Part shown: positions 4,378 through 10,063 of the stretch, one piece after another
Numbering within the stretch: position 1 is the first letter of the stretch
Layout of the letters: every line of letters begins with the position of its first letter
Origin: an uncultured Oscillospiraceae bacterium
GTDB lineage: Bacteria; Bacillota; Clostridia; Oscillospirales; Ruminococcaceae
Reading direction: 5' to 3'
Length of the DNA: 10,063 bases
NCBI GenBank assembly: GCA_900553955.1
Contig: USFO01000059.1
Location: forward strand, 1-10,063
The notes under the pieces: model-generated
Told to the model about the DNA's origin: nothing
The model's database searches: none
The model's input: the letters and a program-made list of their open reading frames with translations, nothing else
Position numbers and translations under genes: made by a program

Positions 4378-5310
4378 ATGTCCGCTATTTATACTTCCGC
4401 CGACCAGCTTATCGGCAAAACCCCGCTGCTTGAACTTACCCACATCGAAAAAAAGTATGGTCTTAAAGCAAAAATTTTCGCAAAGCTTGAATATTTTAAC
4501 CCGGCAGGCTCCGTAAAGGACAGAATAGCCAAGGCAATGATTGACGATGCAGAAGAAAAAGGCCTGCTTAAAGAAGGCTCCGTTATCATCGAGCCCACCT
4601 CCGGCAACACCGGCATCGGCCTTGCCTCCGTTGCGGCGGCGCGCGGCTACCGCATCATCATTGTTATGCCGGAAACCATGTCCGTGGAGCGCCGCCAAAT
4701 TATGAAGGCATACGGTGCAGAGCTTGTGCTCACCGACGGTGCAAAGGGCATGAAAGGCGCTATCGAAAAAGCCGACGAGCTTGCAAAAAAGATTCCAAAC
4801 AGCTTTGTTCCCGGCCAGTTCGTCAACAAAGCGAACCCCAAGGCGCATTTTGAAACCACCGGTCCGGAAATTTTCAGCGACACCGACGGCAAGGTTGACT
4901 TCTTCGTTGCGGGCGTAGGCACCGGCGGAACTATAACAGGCACCGGCAAATACCTCAAATCCAGGCTCCCGAATGTGAAAGTCGTCGCCGTTGAGCCGAA
5001 AAGCTCCGCAGTGCTTTCCACCGGAGTAGCCGGTCCGCACAAAATCCAAGGCATCGGCGCAGGCTTTGTGCCTAAGGTTCTTGACACTGCGGTTTATGAC
5101 GAAATTATCCCCGTTGAAAACGATGATGCCTTTGCCATGGGCAAGGAAATCGGCAGAAACGAGGGCGTGCTCGTGGGAATTTCCTCCGGCGCGGCGCTTT
5201 GGGCGGCCGTTGAGCTTGCAAAGCGCCCGGAAAACGAGGGCAAGAACATCGTTGTTCTGTTCCCTGATACCGGCGACCGCTACCTCTCCACTCCCCTTTT
5301 CGCAGACTGA
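4378..5310 (+). CDS. cysK: Cysteine synthase A (O-acetylserine sulfhydrylase)
   Basis: A protein of 310 residues, the normal length. It makes L-cysteine from O-acetylserine and sulfide, using pyridoxal phosphate, in the cytoplasm. Landmarks: NPAGSVKDRIA with the PLP lysine Lys47; PTSGNTGIGLA (73-83), the substrate-binding loop; AGVGTGGTITGTG (178-190), the phosphate-binding loop; GPHKIQGIGAGFVP (219-232); GISSGAA (267-273), whose Ser contacts the PLP ring; and PDTGDRYLST near the end. These are diagnostic of CysK rather than cystathionine beta-synthase or threonine synthase. The ATG is preceded by AAAGGAG at a rather long spacing of 13 bases. No other in-frame start is possible, because a TGA stands two codons upstream. 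It is the first full gene of the operon with the HD protein, mnmA and the Rrf2 regulator, and supplies the cysteine from which sulfur for tRNA thiolation is drawn. Confidence 0.95.
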   Translation: MSAIYTSADQLIGKTPLLELTHIEKKYGLKAKIFAKLEYFNPAGSVKDRIAKAMIDDAEEKGLLKEGSVIIEPTSGNTGIGLASVAAARGYRIIIVMPETMSVERRQIMKAYGAELVLTDGAKGMKGAIEKADELAKKIPNSFVPGQFVNKANPKAHFETTGPEIFSDTDGKVDFFVAGVGTGGTITGTGKYLKSRLPNVKVVAVEPKSSAVLSTGVAGPHKIQGIGAGFVPKVLDTAVYDEIIPVENDDAFAMGKEIGRNEGVLVGISSGAALWAAVELAKRPENEGKNIVVLFPDTGDRYLSTPLFAD

Positions 5311-5327
5311 TTTTGCAGGAGGATTCT

Positions 5328-5894
5328 ATGGTTCCCACAATTGACGAAGCGCACGTGCTTCTTAAAAAGTACAATTCCGACCCATTTCACCTTAAGCACG
5401 CCGAAATTGTTTCCGGCGTTATGGAATATTTCGCAAAAAAGCTCGGCTATGGCGATGAAGCGGAATTTTGGGGCGTAGTCGGGCTGCTGCACGACCTTGA
5501 TTTTGAGCAGTCCCTGGAGCAGCACTGCATAAGGAGTCAGGAGCTCATGCGCGAAGCGGGGCTTGATGAGCGGATTATCCACGCCACCGCAAGCCACGGC
5601 TACGGCATAACCGTTGACATAAAGCCGGAGCACACCATGGAGAAGGTACTCTACGCAACGGATGAGCTGACCGGACTTATCGGTGCGGCGGCGCTTATGC
5701 GCCCATCCAAAAGCGTTGCCGACCTTGAGCTGAAATCCGTGAAGAAAAAGTTCAAAAGCGCCGGATTCGCCGCAGGCTGCTCCCGAACGGTTATCTCAAA
5801 CGGCGCGGAAATGCTTGGCTGGAGCCTTGATGATTTGATTACCGAAACCATACTTGCCATGCGCAAAACGCCCGCGGCAAGGTTCGACGAATGA
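5328..5894 (+). CDS. HD-domain hydrolase of unknown substrate
   Basis: A protein of 188 residues with one HD domain. The probable metal ligands are His24 (HLKHAEIV), His55-Asp56 (GLLHDLDFE), His85 or His90 (HATASHGYG) and Asp112 (ATDELTGLI). This pattern is typical of HD phosphohydrolases acting on nucleotides or other phosphate esters, but the substrate cannot be deduced. The C-terminal part (residues 130-188) is helical, with a basic segment LKSVKKKFKSAGFAAGCS. The start is the ATG at 5328 with AGGAGG five bases upstream; a TTG at 5313 in frame would add five residues and has no such site. It lies 17 bases after cysK and one base before mnmA, so it is firmly inside the sulfur operon. Homologues are often named only as hydrolases. 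Confidence 0.85.
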   Translation: MVPTIDEAHVLLKKYNSDPFHLKHAEIVSGVMEYFAKKLGYGDEAEFWGVVGLLHDLDFEQSLEQHCIRSQELMREAGLDERIIHATASHGYGITVDIKPEHTMEKVLYATDELTGLIGAAALMRPSKSVADLELKSVKKKFKSAGFAAGCSRTVISNGAEMLGWSLDDLITETILAMRKTPAARFDE

Positions 5895-5895
5895 T

Positions 5896-6975
5896 ATGAA
5901 AATTCTTGTAGCAATGAGCGGCGGCGTAGATTCCAGCGTTGCCGCAAAGCTTCTGCTTGACGGCGGCAACGAGTGCACCGGCTGCACCATGAAGCTTTAT
6001 AACAACGAGGATGCCGGAATTTCCCGGGCACACACCTGCTGTTCCCTTGACGATGCGGAGGACGCACGCAGCGTCGCCTATCGCCTTGGGATGGAGCATT
6101 TTGTGTTCAACTTTTCCGGCGACTTCCGTGAAAAAATAATAGACAAATTTGTGAACAGCTACTGCCGCGGGCTTACCCCGAACCCCTGCATCGACTGCAA
6201 CCGCTATATGAAGTTCGACAAGCTTTTTGACCGGGCGGACATCCTCGGCTGCGACCACATTGCCACCGGGCACTATGCCCGAATTGAGGAGCAGGGAGGC
6301 AAATACCTGCTCAAAAAAGCCGCTGACCCGGCGAAGGATCAAAGCTATGTGCTCTACTCCATGACGCAGAAGCAGCTTGCCCGCACGCTGTTCCCCCTTG
6401 GCGGAATGTGCAAGGACGAAACGCGAAAAATCGCAGAAAAAAGCGGTTTTTTAAACGCGAAGAAACCGGACAGCCAGGATATTTGTTTTGTGCCGGACGG
6501 CGATTACGCCCATGTCATTGAGCTGTACACCGGCAAAAAATCCGTTCCCGGCAATTTTGTTGACACAAGCGGCAAAGTGCTTGGGCAGCACCGTGGAATC
6601 ATCCACTACACCATCGGGCAGCACCGCCGGCTTGGAATCGACCTGCCCGGCAAACGCTACGTCTGCCGAATTTGCCCAAAAAGCAACACCGTGGTGCTCG
6701 GCACAGCGGAGGAGCTTTTCAGCAGAGAAGTTTTTGCCGAGGATTTCAACTGGATTTCCGGTAAAGCGCCCGCCGCGCCCTTCCGCTGCAAAGCAAAAAT
6801 CCGCTATCGTCAGCCGGAGCAGTGGGCGACGGTTACGCCGATTGGTGAAGGCGCTGCGCGCATTGTTTTTGACGAACCGCAGCGCGCCGTAACTCCCGGG
6901 CAGGCGGCGGTGCTGTATGACGGCGAAATTGTGCTTGGCGGCGGCGTAATCGCCGCGGAAGGAGGCAGCATATGA
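5896..6975 (+). CDS. mnmA: tRNA-uridine 2-sulfurtransferase MnmA
   Basis: A protein of 359 residues that forms 2-thiouridine at the wobble position (U34) of Lys, Glu and Gln tRNAs, using ATP and a persulfide passed from a cysteine desulfurase. It has the PP-loop SGGVDSS (8-14), TPNPCIDCN with catalytic Cys98, GHYARI (125-130), KDQSYVLY (148-154), DSQDICFVP with the second catalytic Cys197, and GKVLGQHRGIIHYTIGQHRRLG, the tRNA-binding region. The C-terminal beta-barrel follows. A CC pair at 48-49 (HTCCSLDDAEDAR) marks the clostridial subtype. The ATG at 5896 lies one base after the HD stop; the ribosome-binding site is poor (AAGG only), so coupling is likely. The stop overlaps the Rrf2 gene as ATGA. 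No cysteine desulfurase gene is seen nearby. Confidence 0.95.
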   Translation: MKILVAMSGGVDSSVAAKLLLDGGNECTGCTMKLYNNEDAGISRAHTCCSLDDAEDARSVAYRLGMEHFVFNFSGDFREKIIDKFVNSYCRGLTPNPCIDCNRYMKFDKLFDRADILGCDHIATGHYARIEEQGGKYLLKKAADPAKDQSYVLYSMTQKQLARTLFPLGGMCKDETRKIAEKSGFLNAKKPDSQDICFVPDGDYAHVIELYTGKKSVPGNFVDTSGKVLGQHRGIIHYTIGQHRRLGIDLPGKRYVCRICPKSNTVVLGTAEELFSREVFAEDFNWISGKAPAAPFRCKAKIRYRQPEQWATVTPIGEGAARIVFDEPQRAVTPGQAAVLYDGEIVLGGGVIAAEGGSI

Positions 6976-7397
6976 TTTCCACCCGCGGAAGATACGCGCT
7001 TCGGGTCATGATAGACATTGCGGAGCACAGCGGCGGCGATTTCGTTCCCATGAAGGAGGTTGCCGCCCGGCAGGAAATTTCGCTTAAATACATCGAGCGC
7101 ATTATGCCGCTGCTCACCAAAGAAAATTTGGTGGAGGGACAGCACGGCAAAGGCGGCGGCTATCGCCTTTGCCGCCCGCCGGAGGATTACCCCGTGGGCG
7201 AAATCCTCCGCGCCACGGAAGGCGGGCTTGCGCCGGTGGCGTGTCTTGAATGCGGAGCAAAGCCGTGCTCGCACGCGGCGGAATGCCGCACACTGCCAAT
7301 GTGGCAGAAATATTATGCCATGACGAACGAGTTTTTTGACGGAATTTCCGTCGCCGACCTTATGCAAAACGAAGCCGCTTTTGATTATGTGATATAA
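6972..7397 (+). CDS. Rrf2-family transcriptional regulator (IscR/CymR-like) with four Cys
   Basis: A protein of 141 residues with the Rrf2 winged-helix. MISTRGRYALRVMIDIAEHS is the typical N-terminus, and the recognition helix region is around EISLKYIERIMPLLTKENLV. GKGGGYRLCRPPEDYPVGEIL forms the wing and the start of the dimerisation helix. Cys91, Cys94, Cys99 and Cys105 (CLEC, KPC, AEC) form a cluster near the position where IscR binds a [2Fe-2S] group, although the spacing (CX2CX4CX5C) differs from the CX5CX5C of E. coli IscR. Family members control iron-sulfur assembly (IscR) or cysteine metabolism (CymR). As last gene of a cysK-mnmA operon it probably regulates its own operon; CymR is known to sense CysK. 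GGAAGGAGG precedes the ATG, which overlaps mnmA. I cannot tell IscR from CymR function, so no symbol is given. Confidence 0.9.
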   Translation: MISTRGRYALRVMIDIAEHSGGDFVPMKEVAARQEISLKYIERIMPLLTKENLVEGQHGKGGGYRLCRPPEDYPVGEILRATEGGLAPVACLECGAKPCSHAAECRTLPMWQKYYAMTNEFFDGISVADLMQNEAAFDYVI

Positions 7398-7401
7398 AGA
7401 A

Positions 7402-7439
7402 AAAGCTCCGTGCTCATTTTGAGCACGGAGCTTTGTTTT
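7402..7439 (+). terminator. Bidirectional terminator between the Rrf2 gene and glpP
   Basis: AAAGCTCCGTGCTCA (7402-7416) and TGAGCACGGAGCTTT (7420-7434) form a perfect 15-base-pair stem with loop TTT. On the plus strand it is followed by GTTTTG; on the minus strand the T-run is longer (TTTTTC after the stem core). It starts 4 bases after the Rrf2 stop and can serve both convergent operons. It contains the 20-base sequence that recurs at 9038-9057. Confidence 0.85.
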
Positions 7440-7451
7440 GACTTGATTTTG

Positions 7452-7503
7452 GTGCTCATTTGAGCACGAATTTGAGCACGGGGGCTATTTTGACGTGCTC
7501 AAA
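7452..7503. repeat. Two further TGAGCAC hairpins in tandem
   Basis: GTGCTCA TT TGAGCAC (7452-7467) is a 7-base inverted repeat. TTTGAGCACG (7471-7480) and CGTGCTCAAA (7494-7503) form a 10-base inverted repeat around a 13-base spacer. With the terminator to the left, three inverted repeats built on the same heptamer occupy the 112 bases between the two stop codons. On the minus strand the second begins 6 bases after the glpP stop. Confidence 0.75.
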
Positions 7504-7509
7504 ATTATC

Positions 7510-8073
7510 TTACGCGTTCCAAACCTCGCGGCAGGTGGTGGAAATGCCGTCTGCGCCGGCTTCCAGAGCCGTTATGGCGTCCTCCTTGTCGCTGATAAGA
7601 CCGCCGGCGATAACCGGCACCTTTGCCACCGAAATAACCCGCTCAATCACCTTCGGCATAACGCCGGGCAGCACCTCAACACAGTCCGCGCCGACGGCGG
7701 AAAGCTGCTTGAGGAAGGAATCCAGCGACTTGCTGTCCAGCAAAAAGCAGCGGTGAATGGTCATCAGCCCCTGTTCCCGCGCGGCCTTTATCACCGCGGG
7801 CTTGGTGCTGATAATGCCGTCTGCGGCGGTGTTTTCCTTTATAAAGCGGGCTGCGGTTTCCTTGAGCGCCAATCCCTCCACCAAATCCGCATGAACAAAA
7901 CATATTTTGCCCGCGTCTTTAATTTTCCGCACTATTTCGCCTATGTCGCAAATGCTTCCGAACAGCGTAAAAACCACGTCGCAGTCCGACCGGACGGCGT
8001 ATTCGACGCTTTCGCTGTCCTTCACCGCCGCGATTATCGGCGAAACTGCAAGGAGTTCTTTAATTCTGTTCAT
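7510..8073 (-). CDS. glpP: Glycerol-3-phosphate responsive antiterminator GlpP
   Basis: A protein of 187 residues of the GlpP family (TIM-barrel-like fold). In B. subtilis GlpP binds glycerol-3-phosphate and then the leader mRNA of glp genes, preventing termination. Family features in order: SPIIAAVKD (11-19), DVVFTLFGSICDIGEIVRKIKDAGK (32-56), FVHADLVEGLALKE, NTAADGIISTKPAVIKAAREQGL, HRCFLLDSKSLDS, VEVLPGVMPKVIERV, VIAGGLISDKEDAITALEAGADGISTT and a final VW. Length and sequence are typical. The ATG at 8073 lies 4 bases after the stop of the HAD phosphatase gene, with GAAGGG a few bases before, so the two are co-transcribed. No glycerol kinase, facilitator or dehydrogenase gene is in the window, so the target is elsewhere, unless the HAD enzyme is functionally linked. 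Confidence 0.92.
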   Translation of the reverse strand: MNRIKELLAVSPIIAAVKDSESVEYAVRSDCDVVFTLFGSICDIGEIVRKIKDAGKICFVHADLVEGLALKETAARFIKENTAADGIISTKPAVIKAAREQGLMTIHRCFLLDSKSLDSFLKQLSAVGADCVEVLPGVMPKVIERVISVAKVPVIAGGLISDKEDAITALEAGADGISTTCREVWNA

Positions 8074-8077
8074 TCAC

Positions 8078-8863
8078 TCAGCCCTTCTTCAATGCAATCA
8101 GTATGTCGGCGGCTTCGGCAAAGCCCAGTCCGCCTTCCTTCGTGGTAATATATTTCGGCAGATGCTGCATAAGGTGAGCGTAGCGCATTATGTTGCGAAC
8201 GCCGCAGGCAGTTTCAAAATACTCAAACATCGGCTCGTCATTGGTGGCGTCGCCGAAATAAATCGCGCAGTTCTTCGGCTCATCAATGCCAAGGCGCTCC
8301 TTGAAGTAAAGCCGGGTCATTGGCAGCTTATCATAGTCGCCGAACCATGTGTTTATGTGGATGGAGCTGATGTTCCCCTGCCCGCCGAGGCTCTTTACTA
8401 TGCCGAGAATATCCTGCGCCTGCTCATAGGGAAGTGCGTCCTCAGGCTCCTCGGCGTAGTTGAATGCAAAGTCGTTGAAGCGGCTGAACTGGTCAATGCT
8501 CACCTTTACGTTCGGATATTTTTCGCGCACTGCGGAGAGAATTTTTTCATGCTCCTCGGCGATATTTCCGGAAATAGACGGATGAACAAAGCTTTTCCGG
8601 GAACCGTTCTCAAGATAGAACACCACGCTGCCGCTTTCGGCGATGATGGCCTCCACGGGCCAGTCGGTGATGTTCATGGAAGCCCATCCGGCGGTTCTTC
8701 CGGTCACCGGAATAATCTTGAAGCCCGCATTGTGAAGCTTCCACAGTGCCTCGTAAGCTTCCGGGAGCATGGGGCCGTCATTGGTGAGGGTTCCGTCAAT
8801 GTCCGTGAGTATATATTCGATTTTTTGCGCTTCTTCTTTTGTGATTTCGTTTATATTTTTCAT
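8078..8863 (-). CDS. HAD-superfamily (type IIB) phosphatase
   Basis: A protein of 261 residues of the Cof/sucrose-phosphatase-like HAD class. Motif I is TDIDGTLT with nucleophile Asp21 and acid Asp23. Motif II is VTGR (Thr54). The conserved Lys of motif III is probably Lys179 in GDYDKLP. Motif IV is GDATNDEPMF (204-213) with the metal-binding Asp residues. A cap domain lies between about residues 85 and 170. The fold suggests dephosphorylation of a sugar- or polyol-phosphate; the substrate is unknown. The partner glpP suggests, weakly, a phosphate compound related to glycerol metabolism. The ATG is preceded by GGAGG five bases upstream. First gene of the minus-strand pair. Confidence 0.88.
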   Translation of the reverse strand: MKNINEITKEEAQKIEYILTDIDGTLTNDGPMLPEAYEALWKLHNAGFKIIPVTGRTAGWASMNITDWPVEAIIAESGSVVFYLENGSRKSFVHPSISGNIAEEHEKILSAVREKYPNVKVSIDQFSRFNDFAFNYAEEPEDALPYEQAQDILGIVKSLGGQGNISSIHINTWFGDYDKLPMTRLYFKERLGIDEPKNCAIYFGDATNDEPMFEYFETACGVRNIMRYAHLMQHLPKYITTKEGGLGFAEAADILIALKKG

Positions 8864-8915
8864 TTTTTCCTCCGTGGGTTAAAGCGTCTTTTCAATAAAA
8901 GAAAAACATATTATT

Positions 8916-8944
8916 ATATTACCCTCCCGCGCTCCGTTCGTCAA
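8916..8944 (-). promoter_or_regulatory. Sigma-A promoter for the HAD-glpP pair
   Basis: On the minus strand TTGACG (8944-8939) and TAATAT (8921-8916) are 17 bases apart; transcription would begin near 8909, giving a leader of about 45 bases. The divergent plus-strand deacetylase gene starts only 32 bases from the -35 element. Its own promoter is not evident: a TATAAA at 8955-8960 has no matching -35. Confidence 0.6.
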
Positions 8945-8975
8945 GACAAAATGATATAAAGCAAGGTGTGATATT

Positions 8976-9770
8976 TTGCATTTTTTTAATAAACGCTTTT
9001 CGGTGATAAAACTGCGTCTTTTGGCGCTGCCGGTGCTCGTGCTCATTTTGAGCACGGCGCTTGTTACGCCTGTTTTTTGCGGCGGAGGCTCCGACCCGTA
9101 CCCGAATTTTTACGCAGAGGCGCATGCTCATGCGGAAAACGGAGATTCGGGCGGCAAGTGCGTCTACCTCTCCTTCGACGACGGTCCCTCCGCCTGCACG
9201 GATGAAATTTTGGATATACTCGCGGAAAAGGGCGTTACCGCCACGTTTTTCGTAATCGGTCCCGAGGGAGAGCTTACTGATGAACGGCTTTTGCGTATAA
9301 TCAAAGAGGGGCACGAAATTGGGCTGCACAGCTATTGCCACAAATATGATGAAATTTATTCCTCGGTGAACGCTTTTATTGCGGATTTGAGCGCCGAGCA
9401 GGACTGGATTTACTCCGTAACCGGCGAACGCTGCCCGATTTTTCGTTTTCCCGGGGGAAGCGCAAACCGATACGCCGACAAAGCCGTTGTTTCCGCCATA
9501 AAAGATGAAATGTCCCGCCGGGGCTTTGTTTGGTACGACTGGAACGCCGACGGCGAGGACAGCATACACAAAAATATTTCCGCTTGGGAAATTGAGCAGA
9601 ACGTCTTTAACTGCGCCAAAAACAAGGACAGCATTGTGGTGCTTTTGCATGATGCTTCCGGGCATAAAGCCACTGTGGAGGCGCTTCCCGGCATAATCGA
9701 CGGCTTTCTGGAGCGCGGATACAGCTTTCAGTTGCTCTCCGATATGGAAGTGCCTCTGCAATATAAATAG
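8976..9770 (+). CDS. Secreted polysaccharide deacetylase (NodB domain)
   Basis: A protein of 264 residues. A signal peptide occupies about 1-36 (basic FNKRFSVIKLR, then the hydrophobic LLALPVLVLILSTALVTPVF). The NodB deacetylase domain is at 60-258. Catalytic motifs: YLSFDDGPS with Asp68 (base) and Asp69 (metal); HSYCH with His118 and His122 (metal); RFPGGSANR (157-165); YDWNADGED (187-195); VVLLHDA with His225 (acid). These define carbohydrate esterase family 4, so it removes N-acetyl groups from peptidoglycan, chitin-like or other polymers outside the membrane. PdaA-like spore cortex enzymes belong to the same family, but which role applies here cannot be decided. The start is a TTG at 8976 with AAGGTG nearby; no better in-frame start keeps the signal peptide. 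An exact copy of the 20-base TGAGCACG palindrome lies inside the signal-peptide codons. Confidence 0.88.
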   Translation: MHFFNKRFSVIKLRLLALPVLVLILSTALVTPVFCGGGSDPYPNFYAEAHAHAENGDSGGKCVYLSFDDGPSACTDEILDILAEKGVTATFFVIGPEGELTDERLLRIIKEGHEIGLHSYCHKYDEIYSSVNAFIADLSAEQDWIYSVTGERCPIFRFPGGSANRYADKAVVSAIKDEMSRRGFVWYDWNADGEDSIHKNISAWEIEQNVFNCAKNKDSIVVLLHDASGHKATVEALPGIIDGFLERGYSFQLLSDMEVPLQYK

Positions 9771-9771
9771 C

Positions 9772-9810
9772 AAAATCCCCTTCGCGCTGACTGCGCAAAG
9801 GGGATTTCGG
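9772..9810 (+). terminator. Hairpin terminator between the convergent deacetylase and surface-protein genes
   Basis: AAATCCCCTT (9773-9782) pairs with AAGGGGATTT (9798-9807). Inside, after a C/A mismatch, GCGC pairs with GCGC around the loop TGACT. The stem is flanked by T residues on the plus strand (TTTCGGTTG) and by GATTTTGC on the minus strand, so it may act for both converging genes. It begins two bases after the deacetylase stop. Confidence 0.75.
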
Positions 9811-9861
9811 TTGTTTGCAATACAAAAAATTGAAACAGAAGGGTCGGTATACTCTATTTAA

Positions 9862-10063
9862 TTAGCCGCGCTTTTTGAGCACGAGTGCCGCTGCCGCGAG
9901 CACGAGCATTGCGGGAGCCATGCTCATCACCGGAGCGCCGGTGTTGGGGTTCTGTTCGCCCTTTGCCGCTCCGGTAGCGGAAATTTTGATTACACCGGAG
10001 CTGCTGCTGTCGGTCTTGCCGCCGGGCAGCGTGCCGGGCTTGTTGCTGCTCTGAATCATATCG
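9862..10063 (-). CDS. Surface protein C-terminus with NPNTG sorting signal (5' part outside window)
   Basis: The 66 visible residues end a longer protein whose frame is open to the right edge. A Ser/Gly/Lys-rich stretch is followed by EQNPNTGAP, a hydrophobic helix of about 18 residues (MSMAPAMLVLAAAALVL) and the basic tail KKRG. This three-part end, LPXTG-like motif, membrane helix and positive tail, is the signal for covalent anchoring by a sortase. The NPNTG form is common in gut Clostridia. The ATG at 10059 should not be taken as the start, since a sorting signal alone would be pointless and the frame continues upstream. The function of the protein is not visible. Confidence 0.75.
   Translation of the reverse strand, partial: DMIQSSNKPGTLPGGKTDSSSSGVIKISATGAAKGEQNPNTGAPVMSMAPAMLVLAAAALVLKKRG

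Noticed and set aside
4324..5049. Minus-strand open frame of 241 codons opposite cysK
   Set aside because: Fully antisense to a gene with all CysK motifs; no ribosome-binding site or domain of its own.
7402..7503. CRISPR array
   Set aside because: The repeated units are short inverted repeats with irregular spacing, not direct repeats with uniform spacers.
8919..9773. Minus-strand open frame of 284 codons opposite the deacetylase
   Set aside because: Antisense to a clear NodB-domain gene; long because of codon bias in the real gene.

Overview
The window looks like a chromosomal piece of a spore-forming, Gram-positive member of the Clostridia, probably the Oscillospiraceae/Ruminococcaceae group. 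The evidence is sporulation genes yabP and yabQ in Bacillus/Clostridium order beside divIC and an S1-domain gene, a GlpP antiterminator, Mini-III RNase, strong Shine-Dalgarno sequences, several TTG/GTG starts, intrinsic terminators, and an NPNTG-type wall-sorting signal. This is taxonomic inference; no marker gene is present. Nothing indicates a phage, plasmid, transposon, CRISPR array, rRNA or tRNA.

Left part, minus strand (1-2393, read right to left): a small Q/N-rich protein of 48 residues with its own terminator; a putative sigma-E promoter; yabP-yabQ (translationally coupled); a sigma-A-like promoter inside the 3' end of the yabQ frame; divIC; an S1 RNA-binding protein (yabR position); a terminator; and the N-terminal third of an amidohydrolase that runs off the window. 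This is the conserved yabP-yabQ-divIC-yabR neighbourhood, in which sporulation genes abut a cell-division gene.

Centre, plus strand (2567-3989): a strong promoter drives mrnC and a YitT-family membrane protein, ending in a terminator. Between them and the next operon lies a minus-strand remnant of an XRE-type HTH regulator that keeps its promoter and a palindromic operator-like site.

The most interesting part is 4186-7434, a sulfur operon. Its order is a near-consensus promoter, an imperfect palindrome at the transcription start, a 23-codon leader peptide with Cys6, Cys11 and Cys12, then cysK, an HD-domain hydrolase, mnmA (tRNA 2-thiouridine synthase) and an Rrf2-family regulator with four clustered cysteines. 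The genes overlap or are closely packed. I infer cysteine-sensing through the leader peptide plus feedback by the Rrf2 protein, so that cysteine synthesis and tRNA thiolation are regulated together.

Right part: a short intergenic cluster of GTGCTCA/TGAGCAC hairpins; a minus-strand pair, HAD phosphatase and GlpP; a divergent secreted polysaccharide deacetylase on the plus strand; a terminator; and the C-terminus of a wall-anchored surface protein on the minus strand, entering from the right edge. The octamer TGAGCACG (either strand) occurs at least nine times in the window, far above chance.
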